Below, piece after piece: positions 12,601 to 24,924 of a stretch of 64,000 nt of DNA. The notes under the pieces were generated by a model. The model saw nothing but the letters and a program-made list of their open reading frames with translations. It ran no database searches and had not been told where the DNA came from. The stretch is taken from assembly GCA_023159155.1 (NCBI GenBank), contig JAJNNX010000006.1:372001-436000 (forward strand). The letters are read 5' to 3'. The number at the start of each line of letters is the position of its first letter. The stretch's first letter is position 1. The translations under genes were made by a program, and so were the position numbers. This DNA is from Ustulina deusta. Taxonomy: Eukaryota > Ascomycota > Sordariomycetes > Xylariales > Xylariaceae.

Positions 12601-13900
12601 AGAGTTTGTTTAATTATTTTATAATAGTAATATAGAAAAAAATCTATAAAAATTAAGCTTTTTAATTTTTTGTTTATAAAAATTGCTTTTAAAAAAAAAT
12701 AAAACTATTGTACTAGATCTAATATTATATTAATAATTTTAATAATTAAAAATGTTTTTTTTAAAAAAGCTATATATAACTAGAATATTAAAACTAGAAC
12801 TTTATATATTATAAAATTATTGCTTAATACTACTAAAAAAACTTATATAAGAATATTAAACATATTTTAAAAAGCTATAAGCTATATTAGCAAATATAAA
12901 ATAAATAATCTAAAAAAGAATATTATTATAATAAGGCTAGAAATATATTTATAAGCTAGGTTTTTAATATTTAATTTATACCTAATAATAATAGGTTTAA
13001 AATAATTATTAAAGTTAAATATAAAATATTAGCTTATTTTAAAGCAATACTACTTTAATTAGTTAATTTTAAAAATATTGCTTAATTTATTAAGCAATAC
13101 ATTATTTATTAGTATAGTATTTTTATTAAAATTAAATATAATAATAGTTCTAAAAATAAAAAAAAAGTTATAATAGTTAGAGTATAACTTAGATTTATAA
13201 TAATTTATAGTGTAGTATATTATTTCTAAAGCTAAAGATTTGTTAAGTTAAGCTATAAAGTAGTTATTAGTAGCTTTAAAAAAGTAATTTAAAAAATAAA
13301 AAAAAGCTAGACTAAACAACTTAATAAAATAATCTAAACTAATAAAACTATTATTTAATATTATAGCTATAATATATATAAAATAGTTTATGGCTAATTA
13401 CTAGTTTTATTAATTAAAAATGTTATTTTAATATAGCAGATTATTAATTAGTAAAATATTTTTAATTCTATATTTTTTTTAGTATATAAAGTATAGTAAT
13501 TTAAAAAAAAAAAAATATAGCTAAGGTCTAACGTATTATTACTAAAAAAAACGCTAAGCTATAAAATAGGCTAATTAGCAATATACCTATAAGGTCTGCC
13601 TTATAGCTTTAAAAAAAAAAACCTTATTTTTATATTTAATACTTTACTAAATAATAATAAATTTTAAAGCATTAAACTTCTATATAAATAAAAAGGCCTA
13701 TTTTTTATAGTATTTAAAAAAAAAAATATAAAATATAAAATAAAAGAGCTAAAAGGACATATAAAAACAAAAACTTATATATTAGATAGTTTATAACTAT
13801 TTATTAAAAATAAAACTAAATATTAAAAACTAGTTAATTTTATTACTAATAAATAAATAATAAGTTTACTAAAAAACAATTATTATAAAAAAAATATAAA
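9600..13900 (+). mobile_element. Ty3/gypsy retrotransposon relic (pol), RIP-degraded, split by a solo LTR
   Basis: Conserved pol blocks read on the plus strand through many stop codons. A weak protease-like block lies near 9,700-9,960. Reverse transcriptase begins just before 11,011 (VVKKKDRKLKLINF) and resumes after the inserted LTR at about 11,340-11,400 (KILLVINFFLRYN, normally a SLIDFFSGYDQ-type block with Asp to Asn and Gly to Arg). It continues with FFNNIKVK (the LDDI block with Asp to Asn, about 11,571) and a YFCRTNSYK block (about 11,770). RNase H lies at about 12,190-12,370 (KVLIA then LNNRFF). An integrase core lies at about 13,100-13,480. Order and orientation are those of Ty3/gypsy pol. 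All Asp-to-Asn and Gly-to-Arg changes fit G-to-A mutation. LTRs were not located, so the ends given are those of readable coding remains. Confidence 0.75.
11017..11287. mobile_element. GC-normal solo LTR inserted in the gypsy reverse transcriptase
   Basis: A 271-bp island of normal composition inside AT-rich DNA, flanked by a perfect 5-bp duplication CTAAA (11012-11016 and 11288-11292). Near-terminal bases are inverted (TTACG at the left, CGTAA at the right), and a TATA box lies near 11,190. No internal retrotransposon sequence accompanies it, so it is a solo LTR. It separates two contiguous reverse transcriptase blocks of the host relic. Its intact C and G content shows little RIP. The terminal TG/CA appears as AG/TA here. 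The parental element is not in the window. Confidence 0.75.
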
Positions 13901-15887
13901 TATAGCTAGAATAGCCCTAATTAAAGCTATAATATAACTAAACAAAAGCTAAACAAAGCTTAAAATATAACTAAATATAACTAAAATATAGCTAAAATAA
14001 GCTTAAATATATTTAAATATAATTTAAAACATAACTAAACATAGCTAAAATATAGCTTAAATAAATTATAATATAGCTTAAATAGGCTAAAAATACTAAA
14101 ATATAAACAAAATAATTAAAAAAAAATTAAAAAATTATTAGTAATAAAGTTTTATTATATTAAATTAAGATTTTAATTAAAATAAGTTTAAAAATTAAAT
14201 ATTTAAGGTTTAATAATTTATAATTAAAAAAAAAGTTTATTAATTAATAAATAATATTTTTTTAAATTTAAAAACTAAAAAAATAAATGTAACTAAAATC
14301 TATAGATTTAGCACTATATACTATAATAATATTGTTTTAATTAGTTTAGATTTATTATAAAGTAATATTTATTATTTGTACTTTTGTTCTTTTTTATTAT
14401 TTTTGCGCTACTTTCTTATTTCTAAAAACTTGCTCCGAAATAGCAATTTTACTACTGCTTTATAGGCAGATTAACTAAAAAATATATAAAATAACATATA
14501 ATAATTTTTATTTAATTAGTTTAAATTAAGAACTTTTTTAGGCTATTTTGTTTATTTAGATCTTTATTTTTATTTTTTTGGGTTGCTACTATATATAAAT
14601 AAATATATTTAGTATTGCTTATATAATACTTGTAGTCCGGCTAGCTAACTAAATAGATATAATTGCTATAAGTATTAGATTATAAAAAATTTGTTAATTT
14701 ATATCTAAAGAACAACTATATTTTAAAATAACTATTATTTTTAGAGTTTTAGAATTAATAAATATATAACTAGTAAAAAATAAAATTAAAAGTTTTAGTT
14801 AATTAAATAGCAAGTATTATTATTTATATTAAATAATTAAATATTATAAAAAAATATTTACTAAATAGACTATTATAATGTAGCTTAATATAAAAAAATA
14901 TAAGTTTGTTAGTAAATATTATAATTATTTTAAATATAGCTTTATTATTAAATATTATAAAAAATAAAAAATAAATATTTTAGTATATATATTAACTAGT
15001 AGTATAGCTATTTAAAGCTTTAATAATAAAATAATAAAAAATCTAGTAATTCCTATTAAATATTTTTATTAATTATATATAAAAGTTAAAAAAAAATATA
15101 AAGCTTATTTATTTTAATTATATTTCAAAGCTTTTTTTTAAATAGCGTATAGTTTTATTAGCTTATTAAAGTCCTTTAGTAATATTATATGTTTTAGAAC
15201 TATGGTTCTAAAAAGGTATACATTTAAAAAAAATATAGCTAAAATTATTAAAGCTATATTAAATCTTAACTAGAAATATATAATATATTGTAATTTAGTA
15301 TTAAATAATAATAAAAATAGTATAATAGTTGTTTTAAAAATATAATTTATATACTAATTAGTTTAATTAAAATATTTATTAGTTCTAATATATATTGTTT
15401 TGATTAGCGTTTAATTATTAAAGCTTTTTTTATAACTTAGCTCTTTTTTAATTAATTATAATAAAAAATTAAAATTATATAGGCTAGTTTAAAACAGGAA
15501 ATCTTTATAATTAAAAAAAAAAGATAATTAAACGTTAGGTTTGCTAGCGGTAAAATAATATAGCTAAAAATAATATATAAGATTTAATATATATAATAGT
15601 AGGTTAGTTAGTATAAAAGCTTTAAATATATTTTAATTAGTAATATTTTTTTTTTTTTAGATTGTTTAAACTTTTGGATTAATTTGCAAAATAATTAAAG
15701 CTTAAAATTTTAACTGTTTATTAGTAATTTAACTAAATATAAATATGTTTATATAGTATTTAGTATAGTTAATATAAAAATAATAATTATATAATAAATA
15801 GAAATAACTAAAAAAAGCTAATATATGTTTTTTGTTTTAAAATAATTAATTATTAGATATTATAAAAAATAATAAAAAATAAAGATA
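13900..15887. other. AT-rich DNA with AGCTAAAATATA-type short repeats
   Basis: From about 13,910 to 14,100 words such as AAATATAGCTAAA and AAATATAACTAAA recur irregularly. The rest, to the gypsy element at 15893, is featureless AT-rich sequence. It may include the 3' end of the upstream gypsy relic, but no LTR is visible. Confidence 0.4.
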
Positions 15888-15892
15888 TATAT

Positions 15893-16132
15893 TGTGACGG
15901 TTAGTACAGTCTTGGCAAAACCTGCAAGGACTCCAGACCTACAGGGCGATAAGATAGAAAGTTTACGTACGGACCAGCCTATACCTCTATAGCCACACAC
16001 ACAGAGTCCATATCTACCCACTTTGTAAACTTTGATTTCTTTTTTTTTTTTTTTTTTTTTTTTTTAGCTTAGAGTTTTTGTCCATAGTATTAATAAACTA
16101 GCTATAAAAGCTTTACTTAATTAAGTATAGCA
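15893..16132 (+). repeat. 5' LTR of gypsy element
   Basis: Starts TGTGACGG and ends in a mutated GCA. The outer (left) half keeps C and G; the inner (right) end is mutated compared with the 3' LTR. It contains a run of more than twenty T before the block TTAGCTTAGAGT. Confidence 0.9.
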
Positions 16133-19100
16133 CTACTTTAAGCTTGCTAATTATTTGCTAACAAATGTTTAATAAAATATATATTTTTTATTTTGCTATA
16201 GTTAGCAAAACATAAATAAACTTTTTTTTTTTAGTTGTATGCTTAATACTAAAAATTATATATTTTATAATACAAATTTGACTTTGATACAACTATAATA
16301 AAACTTTCGATTTTTATACTATTTAAAAGCAAACAATTTATAAAAAACCTAATTTTAAATATTTTAATTCTATTCTAAGTACTTAGATAATTAAAACAAT
16401 TCTAGTTATAAAGTATAACTAGCTTATTACCTTTAGATAATCCTAAGGTTTTTATTTCTATAGAAAAAAAAGAATATTTTGTACTAGACTTTTTTGCAAA
16501 TGCCTTAGGTAAACTAATACTTAAAAAAAAAAATAAAAAATTAAAACTTAAAAAAAATAAAAAATTAGGACTTAAAAAAGCAGAATTTAAACTAGAGCTA
16601 GAATAACTTAATATAAGTAATATACTTAGAAATATAGCAGAAAATATTAGAGCTATACAGGCTTGCAATCTTGTATTAGTTTTAGTAGAACTTTTTTAAT
16701 AATTAAAAGAAATAAAGCACTAATTTTTTGCTATGCTTACTTTAGCGTTTTTAAGAAACTATTGCGATTTAACTATAAAAAGTATATTTAAAAGTACTAA
16801 TTTTAAACTTTTTAGCTTTACTGCTTTGTTTGTTTTTTAATCTATTAGTTTATTTATAACTGTTTTAAACCTTTTTTATACTAAAAAAGCTAAAGTATAA
16901 AGAATTAATTTTAGTAAGTTTATAAAAAATAAAGATTTGTTTAATAATTAGGTTTATAAACTAGCAAAAAAGTTAAACAAAAATATTATTATTTTTTGAA
17001 CTAAGAATAGTTGATTTTGGTATATTATAGGCTAATTAGAAAAATATACTAAAAAATCTGTAAAAATGTGCTTTTATTTAACTAAAAAACTGTTTAGCAG
17101 TATTATAGAAATAATTTAAGCTTTATTAGTAGTTTATTATAATTCTAACTAAGCAGTTATTATTTATAAAGTATTTAAAGCTTATATATATAAAACAAAT
17201 AGAAATATTAATAAGTTTATTTTTATATTTAATAGTTTAGTTTAAAAAGATTAACTTATAGAATTGCAATAGAAGCATAAATTATAGGACTATTTTTATA
17301 TAAACTTAAGAAAAGATTTATATAAAGCTTTTATAAATTTAGATATTTTTTATGAATTATTTATTAATAAAATTATTAAATTAGTATATAATGCTAAGCA
17401 AACTTATAAAAATTGCTAGCAAACTAAGCCTATAAGCTTAATTAAAAAAGGATTAAATTTAAGTAATTGAGTTTTTAGCAAACCTAACTACTAATTTTTA
17501 GCAAACTTTAGAAGTTTTAAAATATTTATTTTAAAATAGTTAAAATAGGCCTTAATTACAAAAAAAAAAAAAACCTATTGGGATAATAAAACCTGTTTTA
17601 TTTGTAATAAAAAAAGGCATATATTAGTTAATTACTTTAACTAAAAACCTAAAGTTTTGGGTGTTTAGCTAACAAAAAAAGTATTTAATAAGAATAGCTT
17701 AAGTAGTTTATCTAATTTAGAAAACAAATAGAACTAATAAAAATTTTTTTATTAGTTTTTTTACTTACTTTAATTAAAATATATAACTAAAACAAATTAA
17801 TTATTTTTAAAATATTTACTAAGTTATAAATTAATAATATTAAAATAGAAATTTTAGCTTTATATAATACTAGAGCTTATACTTTTTTAATAATTAGCTA
17901 TAAATTTGTATAATAAGTTAAATAATAGCTAAAAACAAAAGTAGTCCGTTTAGCAGAACTTTAAAAACTTTGCAACTATTATAGTAAGGTAGTTAGCGAA
18001 ATTTATAAATATTTAATATATATAATAAAAATTAATAATTAATAGTTTAAAGACCAAACGTTTTAAGTTATTAATTTTAGTTATAATGTTATTATTAGTA
18101 TTAAGTAGTTAGTAAAGCAAAATGTTCTAATAAAAACTTAAAAATAATAATTAATCTGGCTAGATAATTTACTTTTATTAACTTAGTTTTTTTTTACAAT
18201 TATGGTTAAACTATTTAGCTATAAATAATAAATTATAAATTTAGAAATATAAAAAAATACTAACTAATACAATTAAGCATTAGAAAAATATTATTAAATA
18301 TTAAAATAATTTTTTGGAACTAAAACAATTATTCTAGGTATAACTAAAACTAAAAAAATATAAAAGAAATTTAGAACTTTTAAACCTAAAACAAAAAAGG
18401 TCTATATAATAATTTTTAAAAAAAAAAAAAACTAAGCTATTATTAAAAAAATTCTATAAGATTTTTAGAACTATTTTTATTAGAACAGATAAAAATAGTT
18501 AGCTAAAAAGATTTTATAGGAATTTATTATAATTAAGTTTGTAATAACTAAAAATAATAATATTAAGCTATTTAAAAAAAACTTAAAAGTGATTAGTATT
18601 TTATAAAAAAAATAGATTTAGATTAATTAAGTAGTACTATAGAAGACTTTTAATAATAAACTTATTTTATTTCTAAAAAGAGAAAACTTTAAGTATATAA
18701 AATTAGTATGAAGTTTTTTGCTTTTTTAATTATTATATCTAAAAGGGTTCTTTTTAAAAAAAGAATCTAAAACTTTGCTACTATTATAACTAGGGTTTAA
18801 TGTAGTGCTAGAACCTAATAATAAAGAATATGCCTTAGGACCCTACTAATATTAAATATTTATATAGTTTATTTTTTTTGAAAAGGAGTTTATAGATAAG
18901 CTATTAGTTATAGACTTTATTAAACGAAATATAGATTTAAATATTATATTTATTTTGTTTGTACTTGAATTTAAGTTAATTAAACGTAGATTTATAATTA
19001 ATTATTAATAAAAAAATATATATTTAAAAAATAGAATTATGCTAGCTCTAAATATTAGTAGTACTATATTTAATTGTTGTAATATAACCTGTTTTATAAA

Positions 19101-21784
19101 GCTAAATATTATTAAAGCTTTTTATTAATTATTGCTAATTTTAAAATTATGCTACTTTATTTTTTTTAAACTTATAAAAGAGTATTTTAATAGAAAGTTT
19201 TACTATTTGGTCTAAAAATAGGACCTATATAGTAGTAAGCTTTTATTAATATATAAATCTAAGAACTTTTAAATAAATTTATAAGTATTTATATAAATGA
19301 TATTTTAATTTATTTTAAAACTAAAAAATAGTACTAGATTTATTATAAAAAAATAATCTATTGTTTATATTAAGCTAAGTACTAAAAAAATATTAGAAAG
19401 TTTTGTTTTAATATATTTATTATTAATTATTTAGAAATAGTTATAAAAACTAAAGTAAGGATTAAAATTGATTTTGCTAAAATTTAAGCGATTTTAGATT
19501 AGAATTTTAATAATTTTAAAAGTACTAAATTGATTTGGTTGTTTTTTAGGTTTTATAACTATGTTTGTATGTTTATTTATTATGTTAGTAAAATAGTTGC
19601 TTTTTTAAATTAATTATTAAAAAAAAAAAAATTATTTATAATAGGACTAGAATAAAAATAAGTTTTTGAACATATAAAACTATTAGTATATAAAGCTTTA
19701 GTTCTAGCTTTTTTTAGGTTTGGCCGACTAATATAAGTAAAAATAGATATTTTATATAATATAACAAAAGAAATTATTTAGTAATAATAAAAAGATATAA
19801 CCTAAAAACCTATAAGGTATTTTTTTAAAATAATAATATTAACTAAGCAAATCTACCTAATTTAAGACTAGAAATTTCTAGTAGTAGTATAGATTTTGGA
19901 ATACTACTATTTAGAACTTTTAAGAACTAAATTCTTTATAGTAATTAATTATTAAGTTTTATTATATTTTTTAAATAAATAGATTTTATTAATATAATAA
20001 GTTTACTAGGCTAATTTTTTATTAAACTTTAATATTATTTTTTAGTACTAACTAAAATAAAAAAATATAATAGCTAATGTTTTATTAAAAAAAATAGTAA
20101 AACTTTTTATAATAAAAGCTAAAAAAGCCAAAGAAAAAATAATAGTACTAGTCTTTTTTAATAAAATATTAGGTTTTGTGTTAATTATAGATATTCTGCT
20201 TAATATTTTCTAAAGAACTGACTTAGTAAACCTAATTAAATAAAAGAACTAATTATAAAAACTAAAAAATAAAAATAAAAAGCTATATATATTTGAGGTT
20301 ATTTTAAATAGAATTATTTTTTTTTATATAGCCCTAATTTAAAAAGCTTATATATTTTTAATTATTATATACCAAAACTAATACAAAACAATTAAAATAT
20401 TAGAACAAAAATATTATTAGTTTTATTTAAAATATAATTATAAATAATATATATATAATTGTTATAACTATAAAAGAAATAAGATATTATAAAATAAAAC
20501 TTTTGGTTTTTTTTACTTATTATTTATATTATTTATAATATAGCAATATATAGTAATAAATAGTAAAGATATGCCACCTAACCAATAGGGTTATAATTAT
20601 ATATAAATATTTATAAATAAGTTTAGCTGCTTAATTATGATTTTATCTAGTAAAAAGACTAATATTACAGAGTTATTAGTTATATAATATTATAGGAGTT
20701 TATATAAATTTTTAAATATATTAAACGTATAGATATTAGATAATATAGGACTATTTATTTTTAAGTTTATAGTAATAATTAATAGTTTTATAAGCACTAA
20801 ATACTGCTTTAGTAGCGCTTATTATTTTTAGACCTAGGAAGCAATAGAATTAACTAATTAGGAATTAGATTAATAACTTTATTTTTATATTAATAAGTAC
20901 TAAAATAACTAGAATATTTATTTTTTTGCTTTAAACTTTATATATAATTTTTTATAGTATTTATTAATTAATATATTATTACTAAAGGTAGCAATAGGAG
21001 TAAATATATAAAATTTTTTAATAGTAAATTTTAATAAAACAGTTATAAATTTTAATACTAAGCAATAAATATTTAAGTTGATCTATTAAACCTAAAATGT
21101 TTAAAAAATAGTATATAAAACTGCGATTTTTGTACAAAAACAATATAAGCTGCAAGCTAACAAAAAAAAATGTTTAATAGACTTTAAAATAAAAAATAAA
21201 GTCTTTTTAAAAAAGAAAAGTTTTGTAACGCAAGTATTAACTATTAGATTAGATTTATAATTAGTTAGCTTTTTTAAAATCTTAAAAAAACAAAAATTTA
21301 GTTATGTTTTTGATTTGCTTAACTTTTATATAATAAAAAACCTATTTTATATTAACCGATTATAAAAAACAAGCGATAATTTTTTATTTTAGCAAATTTA
21401 GTTACTGCTTTTAGCTAAAGATATTAATAGCAAAGCAGAATTTGAAATTAAACAAGTTAAACAATTAAAAATATATAAAAAAAATAAAAAACTATAATAT
21501 TAGGTTGTTTAGAAAGGCTATAATCCTAACAATATTTAGTATGCAGCTTAGAATTTTAAAAACATGCTAGTTAAGCTTAACTAATTTTATAAAATTTATA
21601 AAAAAGCTTTTAAACCTTCTATAAAACTATAAGAATAGATATATATAGTAGTAGCTAATAAATTTGCAAGCGATTATAAGAATAATAATAAAGCAGTATG
21701 CTATAGAAAGGCTATATAAACTTGCTATTATTAATAACTTCGAGTTAAAACTATGTTTAAACTTTTGGTTTTGGAAGGAGGTAA

Positions 21785-21925
21785 TATAATAGTTAGTATA
21801 GTTTTAGCAAAACTTGTAAGAATTTTAGACCTATAGGGCGATAAAATAGAAGGTCTATGTATAGACTAGCCTATATTTTTGTAGCTATATATATAGAATC
21901 TATATTTATTTATTTTATAAACTCT

Positions 21926-21956
<31 letters not shown>

Positions 21957-22023
21957 AGCTTAGAGTCTTTGTTTATAGTATTAATAAACTAGCTGTGGAA
22001 GCTTTACTTGACTGAGCGTGGCA
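21785..22023 (+). repeat. 3' LTR of gypsy element
   Basis: The same sequence as 15893-16132, but here the inner (left) end is mutated (TATAATAG for TGTGACGG) and the outer (right) end is intact (GAGCGTGGCA). The target duplication TATAT follows directly. Confidence 0.9.
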
Positions 22024-22028
22024 TATAT

Positions 22029-24922
22029 TGTAATATATTGTATATAAATTAATTATTATAGATTAAATAAATAAAGTTAGGAGTATAAAAAAGTATAAGT
22101 ATAAATATAGTTTATATAAGAAAATAAGTAAGTAAGTTAGAAAAAAATAGCTAACTTATATAAAACTAACAAATATTATTTTTTATAAAGTAATATAAGT
22201 AGGGAAGCTTTAATTAATATTTTTTTTTAATAATAACTTATATTAAAAAAGAACTAATAAAGTTTTTATAAAAAAGTAATATAAATTAACTAGATTTATA
22301 CTAGTTTAGTAGACCTTATATTTAGTTTTTAATTATTTATTTTCTAGCTAATATATTTTATATTACTAGTTTTTAAATTTTATTTATTAATATATAGACT
22401 ATATATTTATTATATTTTATTTATATTTTTAATTATTAATAAATAAAACTAATATTTTACTTTAATATTAAAGCTATTATATAATTAGTTTATTTTAGTA
22501 TTATTATTTTAAATTATTATATTTAAAATATTTTAACTAATTTATTTAAAGTATTACTAAAAAGATTTAAAAAATATATATGCTTTTTTTAATAATAATA
22601 TTATTATTATATTATTTGAGCTAGTATAGTATATATTATTAAATAAACTACTATATATAAGTTATTATAATAAAAAACTACTATTTTATTTTTGCTAAAA
22701 ATATAAAAATGTTTTATATAACTATAAAATTTCCTTAAATATTATAACTTAAGCTTTTTATAACTTGCTTAGATTTAGACTAATTAATATATTTTAAAAA
22801 ATATAATAGTATTAATAGCTAAATATATTAGAAATTAGTGCACTAATTACTGTAATAATTAGTTATTTTGAACTATAAGTAGTATTTAAAGGCATTTTTG
22901 TATAGATATTTTATTAGGCTTAAAATAAAAGCTTTAATAAGAACTATTTTATTTTTTAATTTTTTAAAAAATAGAATAGATCTATTAGTTTTGTAGTATT
23001 TAAAGCAATTAAAGCAACTAAAGCTAGGCATATTTCTGATTATTAGTTTATTATAATTTATAATATTAAATAAAAAATATTATATATTATAAATTTTATT
23101 AATAATAGTATAATAATTAATGCTTATTAAAAAGTTTCTATTGTTTTTAATTATATTTAGGAATTATTATTTAATAGTTATTTGCTTAGACTTAAGCTTA
23201 TAATATTAATTCTTAGTATTTAATAAAATAATAGTTAGTACTATAGTTATTTTTATAGGACTTATATGCTTTTAGCTTTTTATAAGCTAAAGCTTTAAGA
23301 AAAAATAATAAATATTATAAATAAAAAACCTTACGATTTAAATAAAAATATATAAAATAATTTATTAAAATATTATAAAAACTATATTATAGTTTATATA
23401 AAAAAGCTAGTTCTAGATTTCTAGTTATAGATTTAATTGATTTAGTTAGCCTAGCTAATCTTTTAACAAAATTAGTTAATTTTTTAGCTAATTACTCTAC
23501 TTACTAATTTTTAATTTATAAAATTCTACCTAGGGTATCATAAGTATTTATAAAATTTAATTACAAAAATATATAGTTAATATAACCTAAAATATAAAAA
23601 TATTCCTTTACTATTGCAGTACTTAGCAGCTAATAAAATTAAGATTCTTATTAATATATTTTTTTATAATAATTACTAATATATAAATAACAAATTTTTT
23701 AAAAAATAACTAATCTTTTTTTTTATTTCTAAAAATATTTAAATAATTAATAGTTTTAGTACTTAGATTATTAATATAATAATTAAATAGAAATAATATA
23801 TTTAAGCTAATGCTATAAATATTAGGGTATAATTTATTATTTGGCTCTGTAGGCTAAATATAAAAATAGCTTATAAATAATTATTTGGACTATTTAATTA
23901 TTTTGTTGCCTAATTTATAGGACTTAATAAAAAAGTAGTTATAATTGTATTGATTTTTAAAGTTAAATAGGTAATATTTAATAAACTTAAACTTTTTAAA
24001 ACAAATAATAATTAATTAAATTATTTTTTTGTTATAATTATTAATAAATAAAAATAAACTGCTTATTTTATTAACTTGGTTTTTAAGCAAAATAAAAAAT
24101 ACTAATAATTTATTTATAATTGCTAAATATAAGCTTTTAAAAATATTATTAGTTAATAGACCTTAAAGCTATTTTTTAATATATTTTTTTTCTTTTATAT
24201 ATATAGCTTTTCTATATATATTTAGAATAATTAGTAAAATTATAGTCTAGTATATATTATTTATATATTATTACTTTTTAAATATTTAAGTATTTTTTTT
24301 AAAAATTTATAACCTAATAGTTAAAAATTAATACTTAATAACCTAGTAGTAAGTATTAAAGTTATAAAAGATTATTTAAATATTATTAAAAAAATAGAAT
24401 TATATATTAGGATTATAATTATTAAAACAAAGCTTTTTTTTTAGTTAATACTACTTAAAACAAAAAAATAATTAATAATTATTTTATTTTATAAAACTGA
24501 TTAGTTAATAAGTAATAATATAAATATATAAAGTATATTTTATAGATTTTTTTTTTAAATTAAATTAGATTTTTTTATAATAGATATTTTTACTTCCTAG
24601 TTTATTTATAAAAAAATAATAATTACTAGATTGCTTAAAAAGTTAATATAAAACTAATTAAAAAATATTTTAGTAGCTATACTTAAATTTAAAAAATCTA
24701 GTTAAAAATATAAATATTTTAATATATTTGATTTTAATAAATAATACTAACTTTTTTTTAATAATAAAAAAGCTTAAGCTATAATTTATAAAAGATTTGT
24801 TTGCTAGTAGATTTTTTTTATATTTTAAGAAAATAATATATATAATAGTATAAAAAGTTATTTTATGCTAAACTTTTTTATTAGGTAAGAGTTTTAAAAA
24901 AAGTATAATTTATAAATATGTA
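22029..24922. other. AT-rich RIP-degraded DNA, unassigned
   Basis: About 2.9 kb of AT-rich sequence with stops in every frame. I tried to read transposon motifs and found none convincing. It separates the gypsy element from the third Pot2-like copy and is probably an older repeat. Confidence 0.5.
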
Positions 24923-24924
24923 TA

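Larger units (their letters stand above)
15893..22023 (+). mobile_element. Complete Ty3/gypsy retrotransposon, RIP-inactivated
   Basis: A 6131-bp element with LTRs at 15893-16132 and 21785-22023, flanked by TATAT duplications (15888-15892 and 22024-22028). A polypurine tract GGAAGGAGG (21774-21782) lies just before the 3' LTR and sets plus orientation. Readable remnants, in order, are: a gag zinc knuckle C-x2-C-x4-H-x4 with the final Cys changed to Tyr (17594-17635); a protease block reading YNTRA where DTGA is expected (about 17,862); the reverse transcriptase block YINDILIYF (19290-19316), where Y-x-D-D has its first Asp changed to Asn; and an integrase block PPNQQGYNYI onward (about 20,574-21,030). 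Frames are broken by stops and shifts. The order protease, RT, integrase is that of Ty3/gypsy. Confidence 0.9.

Noticed and set aside
16402..16668. 88-residue minus-strand frame
   Set aside because: It lies in the interior of the plus-oriented gypsy element and has only low-complexity content.
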